Positions 17,655 to 26,194 of a stretch of 64,000 nt of DNA are shown piece by piece. Below the pieces are notes generated by a model that searched no databases, had not been told where the DNA came from, and saw only the letters and a list, made by a program, of their open reading frames with translations. A program made the translations under genes and the position numbers. Position 1 is the first letter of the stretch. The number at the start of each line of letters is the position of its first letter. The DNA comes from Halomonas sp. KG2 (GTDB lineage Bacteria; Pseudomonadota; Gammaproteobacteria; Pseudomonadales; Halomonadaceae): NCBI GenBank assembly GCA_030440445.1, contig CP098528.1, positions 2,852,001 to 2,916,000 on the forward strand. Direction: 5' to 3'.

Positions 17655-19025
17655 TTAAAGGGTTTGAAATACTTTGAAGCCTGAATGGGAAAGCTTGCGG
17701 TTGTACGGGGCTACCGACATTTTTGCAACTGTGGCCTTACGCGGCCCAAAGTGGAGCTTACCCAACAACTGCTCTACTTCCGAACGCTTACCTTTCAGCG
17801 CTGCTTGCAGCGTTCCATCTTGACGATAGCGCACCCACCCTTCAACGTTTAGTGTTACCGCTTCACGACGCAGCCACTTACGAAATCCTACCCCCTGCAC
17901 TTTACCTTCAATAGACACCAACCGCTGGCAACGGGCTGGAAGCGCTGCCGGGATAGGGACGATAGAAAACGTGCTTGATAACGCTTTCTGCTTTTCATAA
18001 GCCCGCCGCCACACCGCTGTAGCAACATCGCGAGGCTTACCGCGCATTGGGAAGTGGTGCCCACCTAGGCCGGGACAAGTATTAACTTCAATGACATACA
18101 CCTCGCCCTGCTCATTGCAGGGGTCAGATAACATTACATCTACTCCAGCCCAATCTAGTCCGGGCAAAGCCTTTACAGCTGCAACAGCAACGGCCTTAGC
18201 TCGTTCTGACACTAGATCGGTAGCATCAAAAGTATCGGCCCCCTTTGAAATATTGGCTTCCTGTCGCAAAACCACATGTTGCTCAGCATCGGGTACACTC
18301 TGCCAGTTTAAACCCTGCCGAGCCAAGTTCTGAAAAGCAATTTCATCCAGTGGGATCAAACTTGTCATCAAGCGTGGATTCATAGAGCGTAGGCTATTTT
18401 TTTCTTCAACTAAGGCTTCCACAGTGGAGATACCATCGCCGATAACATGCGCAGATTCCTTCCCCAACACAGCCAAAACATCATCGCCCAATACAAAAAA
18501 ACGATATTCGCTGCCATGCACTTGCTCTTCTACTAACGCACCGACGCTAGAGCGGGCTTGGTGAAAAGCTATATTGATTGAGGATTCATCATTTAAGTTA
18601 AGCGCCACTGCGCGCCCACGAGTGCCTCTAAGTGGCTTAACAACCACCGGTTTACCAAGCACCTTCCAAAAACGAACAGCCGACTCAGCATCCATTACTT
18701 GTCTGGCAGACGGTGTTGATACCGCTGCACGCTTAAGAAAACTGTGAGTGTATCCCTTGTGGGTTGCCAGTTTAGCACCCACCGCGGATTCGTTAGATCG
18801 CACATCCCAAAAAAATAGTTGGACACCATTATGTTGAATCAAAATCATTTGACGATTTAGCCAAACTACTTCAGCGCCTTCAAATGCCGCCGCTCTGGCT
18901 ATCAACCACGGCCCAAACAAATGATATTGGGGTACGCATCTAGCCATTTGGCTAAAGGGGTCTTCGTAATAATTTTGGTCATTTTTTAAAACAGGGTCAG
19001 GTAAAACTGCCGAATCAACTTGCAT
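17655..19025 (-). CDS. Cyanophycin-synthetase-like ATP-grasp ligase with C-terminal acylphosphatase-like domain
   Basis: This encodes 456 residues. Residues 75-350 are an ATP-grasp domain close in motif style to the central domain of cyanophycin synthetase: GKPVVVKPLRGTRGRAVAL (ATP-binding Lys and loop), EEQVHGSEYRFFVLGDDVLAVLGKESAHVIGDGISTVEALV, and YVIEVNTCPGLGGHHFP with the metal-binding Glu and Asn. Such enzymes form amide bonds through an acyl-phosphate. Residues 365-456 are an acylphosphatase fold: SIEGKVQGVGFRKWLRREA keeps the catalytic Arg, but GWVRY has Tyr where the catalytic Asn normally sits, so hydrolysis is probably lost. AGGAAG lies 5 bases before the ATG. It is the last gene of the amide-ligase block. 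A role attaching an amino acid to a glycan or peptide acceptor is inferred. Confidence 0.8.
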   Translation of the reverse strand: MQVDSAVLPDPVLKNDQNYYEDPFSQMARCVPQYHLFGPWLIARAAAFEGAEVVWLNRQMILIQHNGVQLFFWDVRSNESAVGAKLATHKGYTHSFLKRAAVSTPSARQVMDAESAVRFWKVLGKPVVVKPLRGTRGRAVALNLNDESSINIAFHQARSSVGALVEEQVHGSEYRFFVLGDDVLAVLGKESAHVIGDGISTVEALVEEKNSLRSMNPRLMTSLIPLDEIAFQNLARQGLNWQSVPDAEQHVVLRQEANISKGADTFDATDLVSERAKAVAVAAVKALPGLDWAGVDVMLSDPCNEQGEVYVIEVNTCPGLGGHHFPMRGKPRDVATAVWRRAYEKQKALSSTFSIVPIPAALPARCQRLVSIEGKVQGVGFRKWLRREAVTLNVEGWVRYRQDGTLQAALKGKRSEVEQLLGKLHFGPRKATVAKMSVAPYNRKLSHSGFKVFQTL

Positions 19026-19061
19026 AAAAACTTCCTACTAGAGCCAAGCAGGCTAAAGGCA

Positions 19062-19955
19062 TCACTCTAAACAACTCGCCAGTTCAAAAAATGCTCCAAG
19101 GTAAGTATCGGCCTGATCACTAAAGGCATGATAAGTCCCAGGCACCGCTGTTAACTCGCCTAACACCACACCTTGATAAGTTTCGTAAAGATCAATTCGG
19201 CAAAAAGGTACCGACAGACTAGCAGAAACTCTTTCTGCAACAGCTAACAAAGCCCGTGGGTTACGTGGGGGGAGCAGGGTAGCGTCTAAGGCACCATCGT
19301 ATTTACCAGTATCTATTGGGCACCAATCACGATCATACCAGCGATAACGCTGCCCGTGCTGCCCCCGTGCTACTTGCAATATCATTGCGGCATGCCCACG
19401 GAAAGCATAGAACTTAAAATCATCAACAGGGCGTAATAAACCAGAAGGCGGAAGCAGCAGTTCTTCTAATTGCCAATGATTGGGAAACTGATGCTCGCGC
19501 ATTTCAGCATAAAGATGTTCGAGAATCTCAACTAACCGTATTGGCCGGCGTAACTGCAAGCAGTTAAAAGTAATCGCGTCCATCCGTTTAAGCGAAAGCA
19601 CACCTCGGGAGCTATGCGCCTGACGAGGCTTGATTACACAAGCATCAATTCCCTCTAATGCATCACGCAGGTGTTGTAGGGGAAAGTCTTCACGCAACAG
19701 GCGCGCTGTGGCCACGCCCTTTGCCTGCATTTGCGCATTTACCCAAGCACGATCCACTGAAAGCCGCTCAAAGGAAGTCCCTTTTGGCTGAAGCGCTTCA
19801 CGCTGGTAACGCCGTACTAGCGCATCTAAACCAGCCCGGAACGAAGGTAAAGTGGATGGCGAGCCCTTACGAGCTGGATGGGAAGCCTGAACCCACGCCA
19901 GAGACGCAGGATTTGATATATAGGCATGAAAGGGTGGCATATCAGAAAGCAGCAT
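19062..19955 (-). CDS. TupA-like ATP-grasp protein
   Basis: This encodes 297 residues. Its core reads DACVIKPRQAHSSRGVLSL (ATP-binding Lys), WQLEELLLPPSGLLRPVDDFKFYAFRGHAAMILQVARG, RYRWYDRDWCPID and CRIDLYETYQGVVLGELTAVPG. The DDFKFYxFxGxxxxI...YDxDW signature is that of TupA-like ATP-grasp proteins, named after the teichuronopeptide gene of an alkaliphilic Bacillus, where a peptide polymer is attached to a uronic-acid polymer. Here it lies between two other ligase genes, 36 bp from one and 141 bp from the other, in a capsule region that also has a UDP-glucose dehydrogenase. The acidic motif ending in GELT differs from the usual E-x-N, so activity is likely but not certain. The ribosome site is weak. 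Confidence 0.75.
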   Translation of the reverse strand: MLLSDMPPFHAYISNPASLAWVQASHPARKGSPSTLPSFRAGLDALVRRYQREALQPKGTSFERLSVDRAWVNAQMQAKGVATARLLREDFPLQHLRDALEGIDACVIKPRQAHSSRGVLSLKRMDAITFNCLQLRRPIRLVEILEHLYAEMREHQFPNHWQLEELLLPPSGLLRPVDDFKFYAFRGHAAMILQVARGQHGQRYRWYDRDWCPIDTGKYDGALDATLLPPRNPRALLAVAERVSASLSVPFCRIDLYETYQGVVLGELTAVPGTYHAFSDQADTYLGAFFELASCLE

Positions 19956-20024
19956 TTTTACAGCCCAAAATAGTAGACAAGCAGCAACCCTAAGTCAGAT
20001 AGCGATATTACAGTGTTAAATAGT

Positions 20025-20082
20025 GGGCATACCAATTGCTATGCCTAAAGTCCTTTTAACTCATAAGAACAAAGGTATGCCC
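20025..20082 (-). other. Inverted repeat in the gap between the TupA-like and MurF-fusion genes
   Basis: Arms GGGCATACC (20025-20033) and GGTATGCCC (20074-20082) are perfect 9-mers with a 40-nt loop. The structure sits just past the stop of the carboxypeptidase-MurF fusion in a 141-bp gap. It might attenuate transcription into the TupA-like gene. There is no T-tract directly after it. Confidence 0.35.
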
Positions 20083-20096
20083 CATCAAGAGCTAAT

Positions 20097-22658
20097 CTAA
20101 ACTGAAACCGCTTTGTATCGTAAAAAATCTTTATCTTTTAACTCACGTGTCCAGTTTTCCGTAACCAGTTCAGTCACATCAGCTTTTTCCGGCCCCTGTC
20201 GCATTAACGTAAGCATCTCATCTAACGTCGTTTGCGCACAGAACAACACTGCTTCTACCGCGCCATCCGAACGGTTACGTACGAAACCTTGCACAGCACG
20301 AGCACGAGCTTCACGCTGGAGCCAAACTCTATAGCCAACGCCTTGAACCTTATTACCACTGACAACAACCCTGATTGGATGTGTAGGGAATTGTGATGTA
20401 TTTGCTGGCTCAACCTCGATCGACCACCGATAATCTTGCCGCACGCGTGCATCACGGGAACCTAGAATTGCCATTACCACAGTAACAAGGCTCATTCCAT
20501 TTGATCCCTTGACTGCGATCAGATCGCGGTCTTGCAGCAAGAAACGAATTTTTTTGGCCGCTGATTTCGCATCCTTAAATTTAATAGTTTCAATGTTTTG
20601 AACAGCATCGGCAACCATTGCAGCCTTAGGGCCGACAGTAATTAGCAGATCTATACCCGCTTCTTCTATTTTTGGAGCAAGTTCAAGATGATGACGGACC
20701 TCATCAGGCCCCAGCTCTAGCATGTCACCTAAAACTAGAATCTTTCGCTTTACTTTCTCTCTGAGCTTTAACAGCTCAAGAAGAGCAACAACTGAGTCGG
20801 GCGCAGCATTATAAGCATCATCAATGAGTTCGATAGTGCAGCCAGCTTTTGGTATAGCTCGAAAACGCTCAACTCGACGTGCGGTTGGGGTGTAAGCTGT
20901 CAGCCCTGCCAACGCTAATGAGCTACCACCGACCGCCAGCAAAACCCCTGCTACGAGAAGCGAATTCATAACAAAGTGTGCACCGGGCTGGCCAATTAAA
21001 TAATCTACACGTGTATCACCAACCATTATCGTAACTTCGGAGCAAGTGGGGCGAAGCTTAGCATCAAGCAGACGCACATCATCTGAGTCACGCTTGCCAC
21101 ATGAAATAATTCTTCCAACTCTCCCACTTTCTGATGCCCGCGCTACCATTTGCTCATAGCGAGCGTCACCGGATGGTAGAACAGCCGTTCCACCATGCGC
21201 TAGCTCGAAGAACATCTCGGTTTTTCCAATTAAGATAGAATCAGCACCACCTTCGGCATGATGACTCCCATGACTGAGGCCGATGCTGGTAATTACCGCC
21301 ACGTCAGGCTTAACCACAGCTGATTTACGTCTTACGGCACCTTGGTCCATCATTGCAATTTCAAGAACAGAATAGGCCGCATTTATGGGGAGGCTAGCCA
21401 CCGCCGCAAGGTTTGCATTTCCAGAATTGAGATTAGCGGTGGTGTGGTTAGTAGATCCACAGTATGAAAGTACAAGTGCGATCATGTCCTTTGTAGTAGT
21501 TTTACCCACACTTCCAGTGACACCGATCACCTTCCCTTTAAACTCTGAGCGTGCAAGTGTTGCAAGCTCGCGAAGCGCATGATCCAGGCGTGGAACTTCA
21601 ATTATCGGAAAGTCACCCTCAATATTGCCGGAAGACATAACAGCAACAGCCCCTCTCTCGACCGCTCGTTCAGCAAGAGCTTGTCTTCTACTTTTCGCGG
21701 CAGATATAGGAACATAAATGTCCCCAGGGTTAACGTTAACTGCGGATGTAATTATGCGGCTTACAAGAAGCTGGCCAGATTCGTTACCAATAATTTTTGC
21801 CCCAAGGAATTCTGCGATCCCTTCAACGGTACCTAACAACGGTCTAGTTTGAAGTCCCATCGTTTCCTCTTCCTCAAGATGCCTTACTGATGACACGCTG
21901 CTTTTTGGCGCAGCACTCAATACTTTAGAGTTTTCTTGCTGCAGTCTTTCCAAAGCAAAATCGATGGTCGTAACCATCGTATTGTCTCTCTCAGCCTTGT
22001 CCGCAGCATTTAATACAACGGCAAATACGGTTTTCCCATCTCTTTGAACCACTGTAGCCAGATTACGGCGTAAACCAGCGGTCGTGCCGGTTTTCATTCC
22101 GAGCACTCCAGAGACGTTAGACAGTAACTCGTTTGTGTTACGACGAGTTTTTCCATTAAAAACAAACGAGCCAATTGAGAAAAAACTGCGATACGCAGGA
22201 TAATCTTGCCACAGGCGCCTAGCCAATAGCGCCATGTCTCGCGCTGTCGTTGTACCTTTGCCTATACCCGAGGGGGTGGCGAAGTGTGTTGACTTCAACC
22301 CAAGCTTAGCGGCTTCTTTATTTAGTTGTGAGACAAAATCATCAGCACCGAAATGATGAGCAATCGTAACAGCTGCATCATTCGCTGAAGGCAAAATCAT
22401 GCCTAGCACTAAATCCGCTACCGAGACTACTTGCCCCTCTCTTAACCCCATATTCGTTTGCGGCACCCGCCCTGGCACTCGATTTACTACGGCAGCTTTA
22501 GGCACCGTTATCATCGTAGATAAAGGTAGTCTGCGAAAGGCCAAATAAAGCACCATCATCTTGGTCAGTGAGGCTGGGTTGAACGGTGTGTCAGCGTGCT
22601 CAGCCAACAGCACATTTCCCTCTTGATCCGTTACTAGGCGTGCGACTTCGTTTGTCAA
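20097..22658 (-). CDS. Triple fusion: S11 DD-carboxypeptidase-like + MurF-like ligase + acylphosphatase
   Basis: This encodes 853 residues from a TTG start with AGGA nine bases upstream. Residues 1-240 are a D,D-carboxypeptidase (PBP5/peptidase S11) with all three active-site motifs: SLTK (Ser30-Lys33), SAN (91-93) and KTG (189-191). There is no signal peptide although the family is normally periplasmic. Residues 265-740 are a Mur ligase closest to MurF: IGVTGSVGKTTTKDM (P-loop), TTANLNSGNANL, LEIAMMDQGAV, SIGLSHGSHH, IDDAYNAAPDSVVALLELL and ILVLGDMLELG. Residues 765-853 are an acylphosphatase with catalytic Arg (VQGVGYR) and Asn (GFVRN) both kept. The next upstream gene is a D-Ala-D-Ala ligase, 17 bp away. 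MurF normally adds D-Ala-D-Ala and PBP5 removes terminal D-Ala, so this chain could add and trim D-Ala on a non-murein acceptor (inference). Confidence 0.85.
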   Translation of the reverse strand: MTNEVARLVTDQEGNVLLAEHADTPFNPASLTKMMVLYLAFRRLPLSTMITVPKAAVVNRVPGRVPQTNMGLREGQVVSVADLVLGMILPSANDAAVTIAHHFGADDFVSQLNKEAAKLGLKSTHFATPSGIGKGTTTARDMALLARRLWQDYPAYRSFFSIGSFVFNGKTRRNTNELLSNVSGVLGMKTGTTAGLRRNLATVVQRDGKTVFAVVLNAADKAERDNTMVTTIDFALERLQQENSKVLSAAPKSSVSSVRHLEEEETMGLQTRPLLGTVEGIAEFLGAKIIGNESGQLLVSRIITSAVNVNPGDIYVPISAAKSRRQALAERAVERGAVAVMSSGNIEGDFPIIEVPRLDHALRELATLARSEFKGKVIGVTGSVGKTTTKDMIALVLSYCGSTNHTTANLNSGNANLAAVASLPINAAYSVLEIAMMDQGAVRRKSAVVKPDVAVITSIGLSHGSHHAEGGADSILIGKTEMFFELAHGGTAVLPSGDARYEQMVARASESGRVGRIISCGKRDSDDVRLLDAKLRPTCSEVTIMVGDTRVDYLIGQPGAHFVMNSLLVAGVLLAVGGSSLALAGLTAYTPTARRVERFRAIPKAGCTIELIDDAYNAAPDSVVALLELLKLREKVKRKILVLGDMLELGPDEVRHHLELAPKIEEAGIDLLITVGPKAAMVADAVQNIETIKFKDAKSAAKKIRFLLQDRDLIAVKGSNGMSLVTVVMAILGSRDARVRQDYRWSIEVEPANTSQFPTHPIRVVVSGNKVQGVGYRVWLQREARARAVQGFVRNRSDGAVEAVLFCAQTTLDEMLTLMRQGPEKADVTELVTENWTRELKDKDFLRYKAVSV

Positions 22659-22675
22659 AATAAGCTTTCCTAATG

Positions 22676-23590
22676 CTAGCGATTTAACGAGGCATCTTCG
22701 ATTAACCCTGCCACCAGTTGTGAAAAGGAAATTCCCCGCATCTGTGCAATTTCAGGCAGAAGAGAGGTTTGAGTCATGCCAGGCTGGGTATTCACCTCAA
22801 GCCAAATTAATTCATTACGTTCTGGGTCAAAGCGATAGTCTGACCGACTCGCGCCTCGGCAGCCAAGTGCACGGTGCGCAGCCAGCGACAAGTCAAGTAT
22901 GCGCTGCTCAACTTCTGGAGGTAATTCAGCTGGGCATATATGGCGAGACCCACCGGCGACATATTTGGATTCATAATCATAGAAATCTTGACCCTGAGTA
23001 AAGATTTCAGAGATACCAAGGGCACCATCATCCAGCACTGCGCAGGTTAACTCTCGACCAGGCACAAAGCGCTCAACCATTAGCTTTTCGCCAAAACGAG
23101 CAATATCGGGCGAAAGACTTGGGGCTTCGTCTCCCTCATATACGGCGGTTATCCCGAAAGATGAACCTTCAGCGATGGGCTTGACAATATAAGGCGGGGC
23201 CATGACATGGCCAGCCGAAATTTCCTCTGGCGTAGCTAAAACGTGTTCCGCCACTGGAATCCCATTGGCAGCAGCAACATGTTTGGCATTAACCTTATGC
23301 ATCGCTAACGCCGAAGCAAGCACACCTGAGTGGGTATAAGGAATGTGCAGCAGCTCTAGAAGCCCCTGAATTATGCCGTCTTCACCACCCGGCCCGTGCA
23401 GCGCATTGAAAACCTTATCAGGGCGGATCTGCATGAGACGCTCGGCAATATCATCTTGAACATCAACACGTTCGACAAGATAGCCAGCCTCTTCCAAGCC
23501 AAGTGCGCAAGCCTCTCCTGTCCTAAGGCTAACATCACGTTCGGAGGAAAGTCCGCCCATTAATACTGCGACCAAAGGTTTGCGTGTCAT
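22676..23590 (-). CDS. ddl: D-alanine--D-alanine ligase
   Basis: This encodes 304 residues, the normal DdlB length. Motifs are VAVLMGGLSSERDVSLRTG, NALHGPGGEDGIIQGLLELLHIPYTHSG, PYIVKPIAEGSSFGI (ATP-grasp loop), CRGASRSDYRFD and WLEVNTQPGMT with the metal-binding Glu and Asn. It makes D-Ala-D-Ala from two D-Ala with ATP in the cytoplasm. The usual chromosomal ddl lies in the division/cell-wall cluster. This copy sits inside a capsule-region ligase block, 17 bp before a MurF-like fusion, which suggests a dedicated supply of dipeptide. Whether it is a second copy cannot be seen from this window. It is the first gene of a sub-operon after a 325-bp gap. Confidence 0.93.
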   Translation of the reverse strand: MTRKPLVAVLMGGLSSERDVSLRTGEACALGLEEAGYLVERVDVQDDIAERLMQIRPDKVFNALHGPGGEDGIIQGLLELLHIPYTHSGVLASALAMHKVNAKHVAAANGIPVAEHVLATPEEISAGHVMAPPYIVKPIAEGSSFGITAVYEGDEAPSLSPDIARFGEKLMVERFVPGRELTCAVLDDGALGISEIFTQGQDFYDYESKYVAGGSRHICPAELPPEVEQRILDLSLAAHRALGCRGASRSDYRFDPERNELIWLEVNTQPGMTQTSLLPEIAQMRGISFSQLVAGLIEDASLNR

Positions 23591-23915
23591 ATTAAAGATA
23601 TCCTATAGTTAATTTCAGTACCGTTACAGTGGGTATTAGCATAACAGGCCAAGGCTTGAACCACTTACAGCACGGGCGATTCCCCCTTAACGGGGCCAAT
23701 CACTGCCATTAAAAAATATTCAGCTATATTGAATTTTATTAACAGTCCGGCCAGGGAGGCGAATGAGCATTTATTATTGAGAAACCGCAACATGTACCCG
23801 GCCGGAAGGAGCCTAAAACTTCCACTAACCTGTGCCAAATTTTTATTAAATTGTCAACTTCGACAAAGTCCGTGGAAAAACAGCAACTTGCCTACTATTA
23901 GCATAAACAGCCAAA
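23591..23915 (-). promoter_or_regulatory. 325-bp intergenic region upstream of ddl
   Basis: No gene is seen here. On the minus strand TTATGCTAATA occurs twice (about 23896-23906 and 23634-23644). It resembles a -10 core or an operator; the second copy lies about 45 bases before the ddl ATG. TTGACA occurs at 23857-23852 without a fitting -10. A CCGGCC-rich inverted pair (about 23745-23754 and 23798-23807) encloses some 45 nt and could form a leader structure. A promoter for ddl is expected in this stretch, but I cannot place it exactly. Confidence 0.35.
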
Positions 23916-24917
23916 TCAAATAGAGGCAGCCGCATGCTTCCATATTTGTTGTGCAATATTGCTTTGCTTCCCTTCGCCTGGGTAGTGATAGACTGCAATA
24001 TTAGGGTCGCATGAAACATCGAGTACATACGGCACAGCATCATTACCTTTTGAGCTAATCACCACATCAACACTGGCAACTTCTAACCCCGGAATGCTAG
24101 CTACCGCTTGTATTGCAATTTCTTCAAGCGCTGGCGTTAAATCGTCAGTAGCATCAACAAATTCTGCCCCTGCAGCCAATGCAAGGCTACTTCTTACTTC
24201 AAAGGAATCACCCTCAGACAAGATACTGTCAACGGTTAACCCGCGTTCTTGCATATCAGATTCAGTATTTCGTCCAAACCGGATCGGCTTGTTTCGGTAG
24301 CAAGGGTTAAGGTCACGGGCTTGGTTTTTTATTTCTATTAATTCTTGAATTGTAGAATTTCCATCACCGATCAGGGTAGCCGGTCGTCTGGATAGAGCCG
24401 CAACTACTTTATCGCCTACCACCATAACTCTATATACGGAGCCTTCGATATGCTCCTCAGTTAAAACAGATGAATTCGTCTCTAGATGTTTCTCTAACTC
24501 ACGCTCAAGACGCCTTTCTGAAGAAACCTTGCCAATATTAATATTTTTTGCACTTGCACTAGTCGACCATAGGCTTAAAGTGCCACCGAAAGCTTTTCTT
24601 GCTCGCTTTGCCGCATTCAAGCTTTTTACAATGCGAGCCTTGGGAACATTAACACCAGCATGCTTCAGCAGTTTCCTAAGCAACACTCTTCTATCAGTGA
24701 CTGAGTTAGCGGCATAGGAGTCAGCGCCTCTTACGTCATGAAAAAGGATTTTTTTTCCTGCTTTCTCGCACAGGAAAACATACTTAGAAATCCACGTTAC
24801 CGTAGCTTCATCCAATTCAGCTTCATAAGCTATTAACTGGGGACCGACACCGTATCTGCCCATCTTCTCAATGATGGCTTCAGATGAAATATCGAGCGAG
24901 CTAGCTTCAGTAAACAT
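23916..24917 (-). CDS. ATP-grasp paralogue with degenerate catalytic residues
   Basis: This encodes 333 residues. The overall layout matches the ATP-grasp core of the 17655-19025 protein (LLRKLLKHAGVNVPKARIV, TEEHIEGSVYRVMVVGDKVVAALSRRPATLIGDGNSTIQELI, GAEFVDATDD, IPGLEVASVDVVIS, YHYPGEGK). Two key sites differ: the Lys-containing VVVKPLRGTRG loop is replaced by LSLWSTSASAKN, and the metal-binding EVNTCPGLG is replaced by DVSCDPNIA. It also lacks the acylphosphatase tail. I infer a non-catalytic partner or a binding subunit rather than a working ligase. AAAGGGA lies five bases before the ATG. The gene ends at a 325-bp gap, so it closes its sub-operon. Confidence 0.75.
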   Translation of the reverse strand: MFTEASSLDISSEAIIEKMGRYGVGPQLIAYEAELDEATVTWISKYVFLCEKAGKKILFHDVRGADSYAANSVTDRRVLLRKLLKHAGVNVPKARIVKSLNAAKRARKAFGGTLSLWSTSASAKNINIGKVSSERRLERELEKHLETNSSVLTEEHIEGSVYRVMVVGDKVVAALSRRPATLIGDGNSTIQELIEIKNQARDLNPCYRNKPIRFGRNTESDMQERGLTVDSILSEGDSFEVRSSLALAAGAEFVDATDDLTPALEEIAIQAVASIPGLEVASVDVVISSKGNDAVPYVLDVSCDPNIAVYHYPGEGKQSNIAQQIWKHAAASI

Positions 24918-24931
24918 AAAAGTCCCTTTAG

Positions 24932-24979
24932 TTAAGGTTTAAGGTTTAAGGTTTAAAATTTAAGGCTTAAGCTTAAAAT
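24932..24979. repeat. Heptanucleotide repeat (TTAAGGT) filling an intergenic gap
   Basis: Three perfect TTAAGGT units (24932-24952) are followed by four decayed 7-mers up to the stop of the preceding gene. The array fills almost the whole 62-bp gap upstream of the degenerate ATP-grasp gene's ribosome site. Copy number could vary by slipped pairing and would change the distance between the upstream stop and the next ribosome site. Confidence 0.8.
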
Positions 24980-26194
24980 TCAAAAAACATCTATTGACAT
25001 TGGCCTGACTGAAACGCCATGACCACAAGATAACGAATTCAAGAAACTGCTAACTTCGCTAGTACCTCCTTTTAAAATAAAATCCATCTGGCCTTTAATG
25101 GCATCAGATGCTTGCCATTCCAGAACCAACCCTGAATTTTTAGTGCTATAGAATTTGTCAACTTCTTCTTTAAATTTATCACAGTCGACTAAGCCTTTAG
25201 CTTTACAAGGAGTCGTCACCGATCTATTGAAAAAAGCCATGTTTTTTTGCGCAGCAAATTTAACATAAGAAACCTCGTTTTCAACAATGCTACTAGCTAT
25301 TTTCTTAGCCAAACGTGCTGATGGGAAAAGAACATTATGAAGATGCAGCCTTTCACTCACCTCAACGATGCAGCATTGCTGCTCTGACACATCCCCAGCT
25401 GTATTGTCAACCACAATATCAATACATAGGGTACGTACTCCTGGTAGTGCATCCATAACTTTTTCGGCAACACGTTGGTATCTATGAGGCATTTTTAACA
25501 AATTGTAACCATCATATCCAGTATTTTCTGGCTTCGATAATGCACACACCACGCTACCATGAACAACTATTAATCTTACTTTGTTACCCGGCACATGCTG
25601 TTCTACTAGGAATCTGTGTTTTTCATTTTTTAATTCGATTCCATCCTCTGCAGTGACCGTAGGAAGCAGACCCGTTATTGCATACGCTGAGTTTTTGTAA
25701 TCAGCTTGCGGTGAAAACATTCTTTCATCCACCACGCGAAGGCGCTTAATTACAGCATCAAATTCTTGGGCGTTGTTAACAACAACCCCCCTTTCTCCTA
25801 ACTCCTGCGCCATCGCCTCTTTGATAACGACGGGGTAACCAATTCTGCGAATATACTTCACTACTTCTAGCTTTGACTCATAAGAAAAAGTGGCTCCTTC
25901 AGGCACCTTCATTCCATGCTTTTGAAGGAGCGCCCTCCTTACTCGCCGATCTGAAAGAAAAGTAACGCCTGCTAGCGAGGAACTTCCTGGCACACCATGA
26001 GTAAAGCCTACGGAGCTGATAGGCCCTGATGGTAAATATCCCACAACCATTTGTCTTGGTAGCAGCTGCAATGGCAGCCTTATTTTAAGTAACGCTTCCG
26101 TTATTAACACACCATCTATGAGCTCAGATGGAAAGTCAGCATAGGTACCCTCATATCTTTTTTCGGGTATTAATTTTTCATATAAATGTTTCAT
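24980..26194 (-). CDS. ATP-grasp ligase with degenerate acylphosphatase-like C-terminus
   Basis: This encodes 404 residues. The ATP-grasp region (about 70-310) includes RRALLQKHGMKVPEGATF, YPVVIKEAMAQELGERGVVV (candidate ATP-binding Lys), FLVEQHVPGNKVRLIVVHGSVVCALSK, LPGVRTLCIDIVVD and CIVEVSERLHLHN. The metal-binding E-x-N is altered to EVS, so catalysis is doubtful. Residues 325-404 follow the acylphosphatase pattern at low similarity (AKGLVDCDKFKEEVDKFY..., MDFILKGGTSEVSSFLNSLSCGHGVSV). There Asp/Lys replace the catalytic Arg loop, and the Asn is not recognisable. The start overlaps the upstream stop by 4 bp, so it is co-translated with the 631-residue ligase. Confidence 0.7.
   Translation of the reverse strand: MKHLYEKLIPEKRYEGTYADFPSELIDGVLITEALLKIRLPLQLLPRQMVVGYLPSGPISSVGFTHGVPGSSSLAGVTFLSDRRVRRALLQKHGMKVPEGATFSYESKLEVVKYIRRIGYPVVIKEAMAQELGERGVVVNNAQEFDAVIKRLRVVDERMFSPQADYKNSAYAITGLLPTVTAEDGIELKNEKHRFLVEQHVPGNKVRLIVVHGSVVCALSKPENTGYDGYNLLKMPHRYQRVAEKVMDALPGVRTLCIDIVVDNTAGDVSEQQCCIVEVSERLHLHNVLFPSARLAKKIASSIVENEVSYVKFAAQKNMAFFNRSVTTPCKAKGLVDCDKFKEEVDKFYSTKNSGLVLEWQASDAIKGQMDFILKGGTSEVSSFLNSLSCGHGVSVRPMSIDVF

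Noticed and set aside
23830..23860. Perfect TTGACA and a TTGGCAC stretch suggesting sigma-70 or sigma-54 promoters
   Set aside because: No -10 at 16-18 bp from TTGACA, and the sigma-54 -12 GC pair is missing at the required distance.
23729..23923. Plus-strand frame of 64 codons in the gap upstream of ddl
   Set aside because: No ribosome site or recognisable motif, and it overlaps the end of the minus-strand gene; probably chance.
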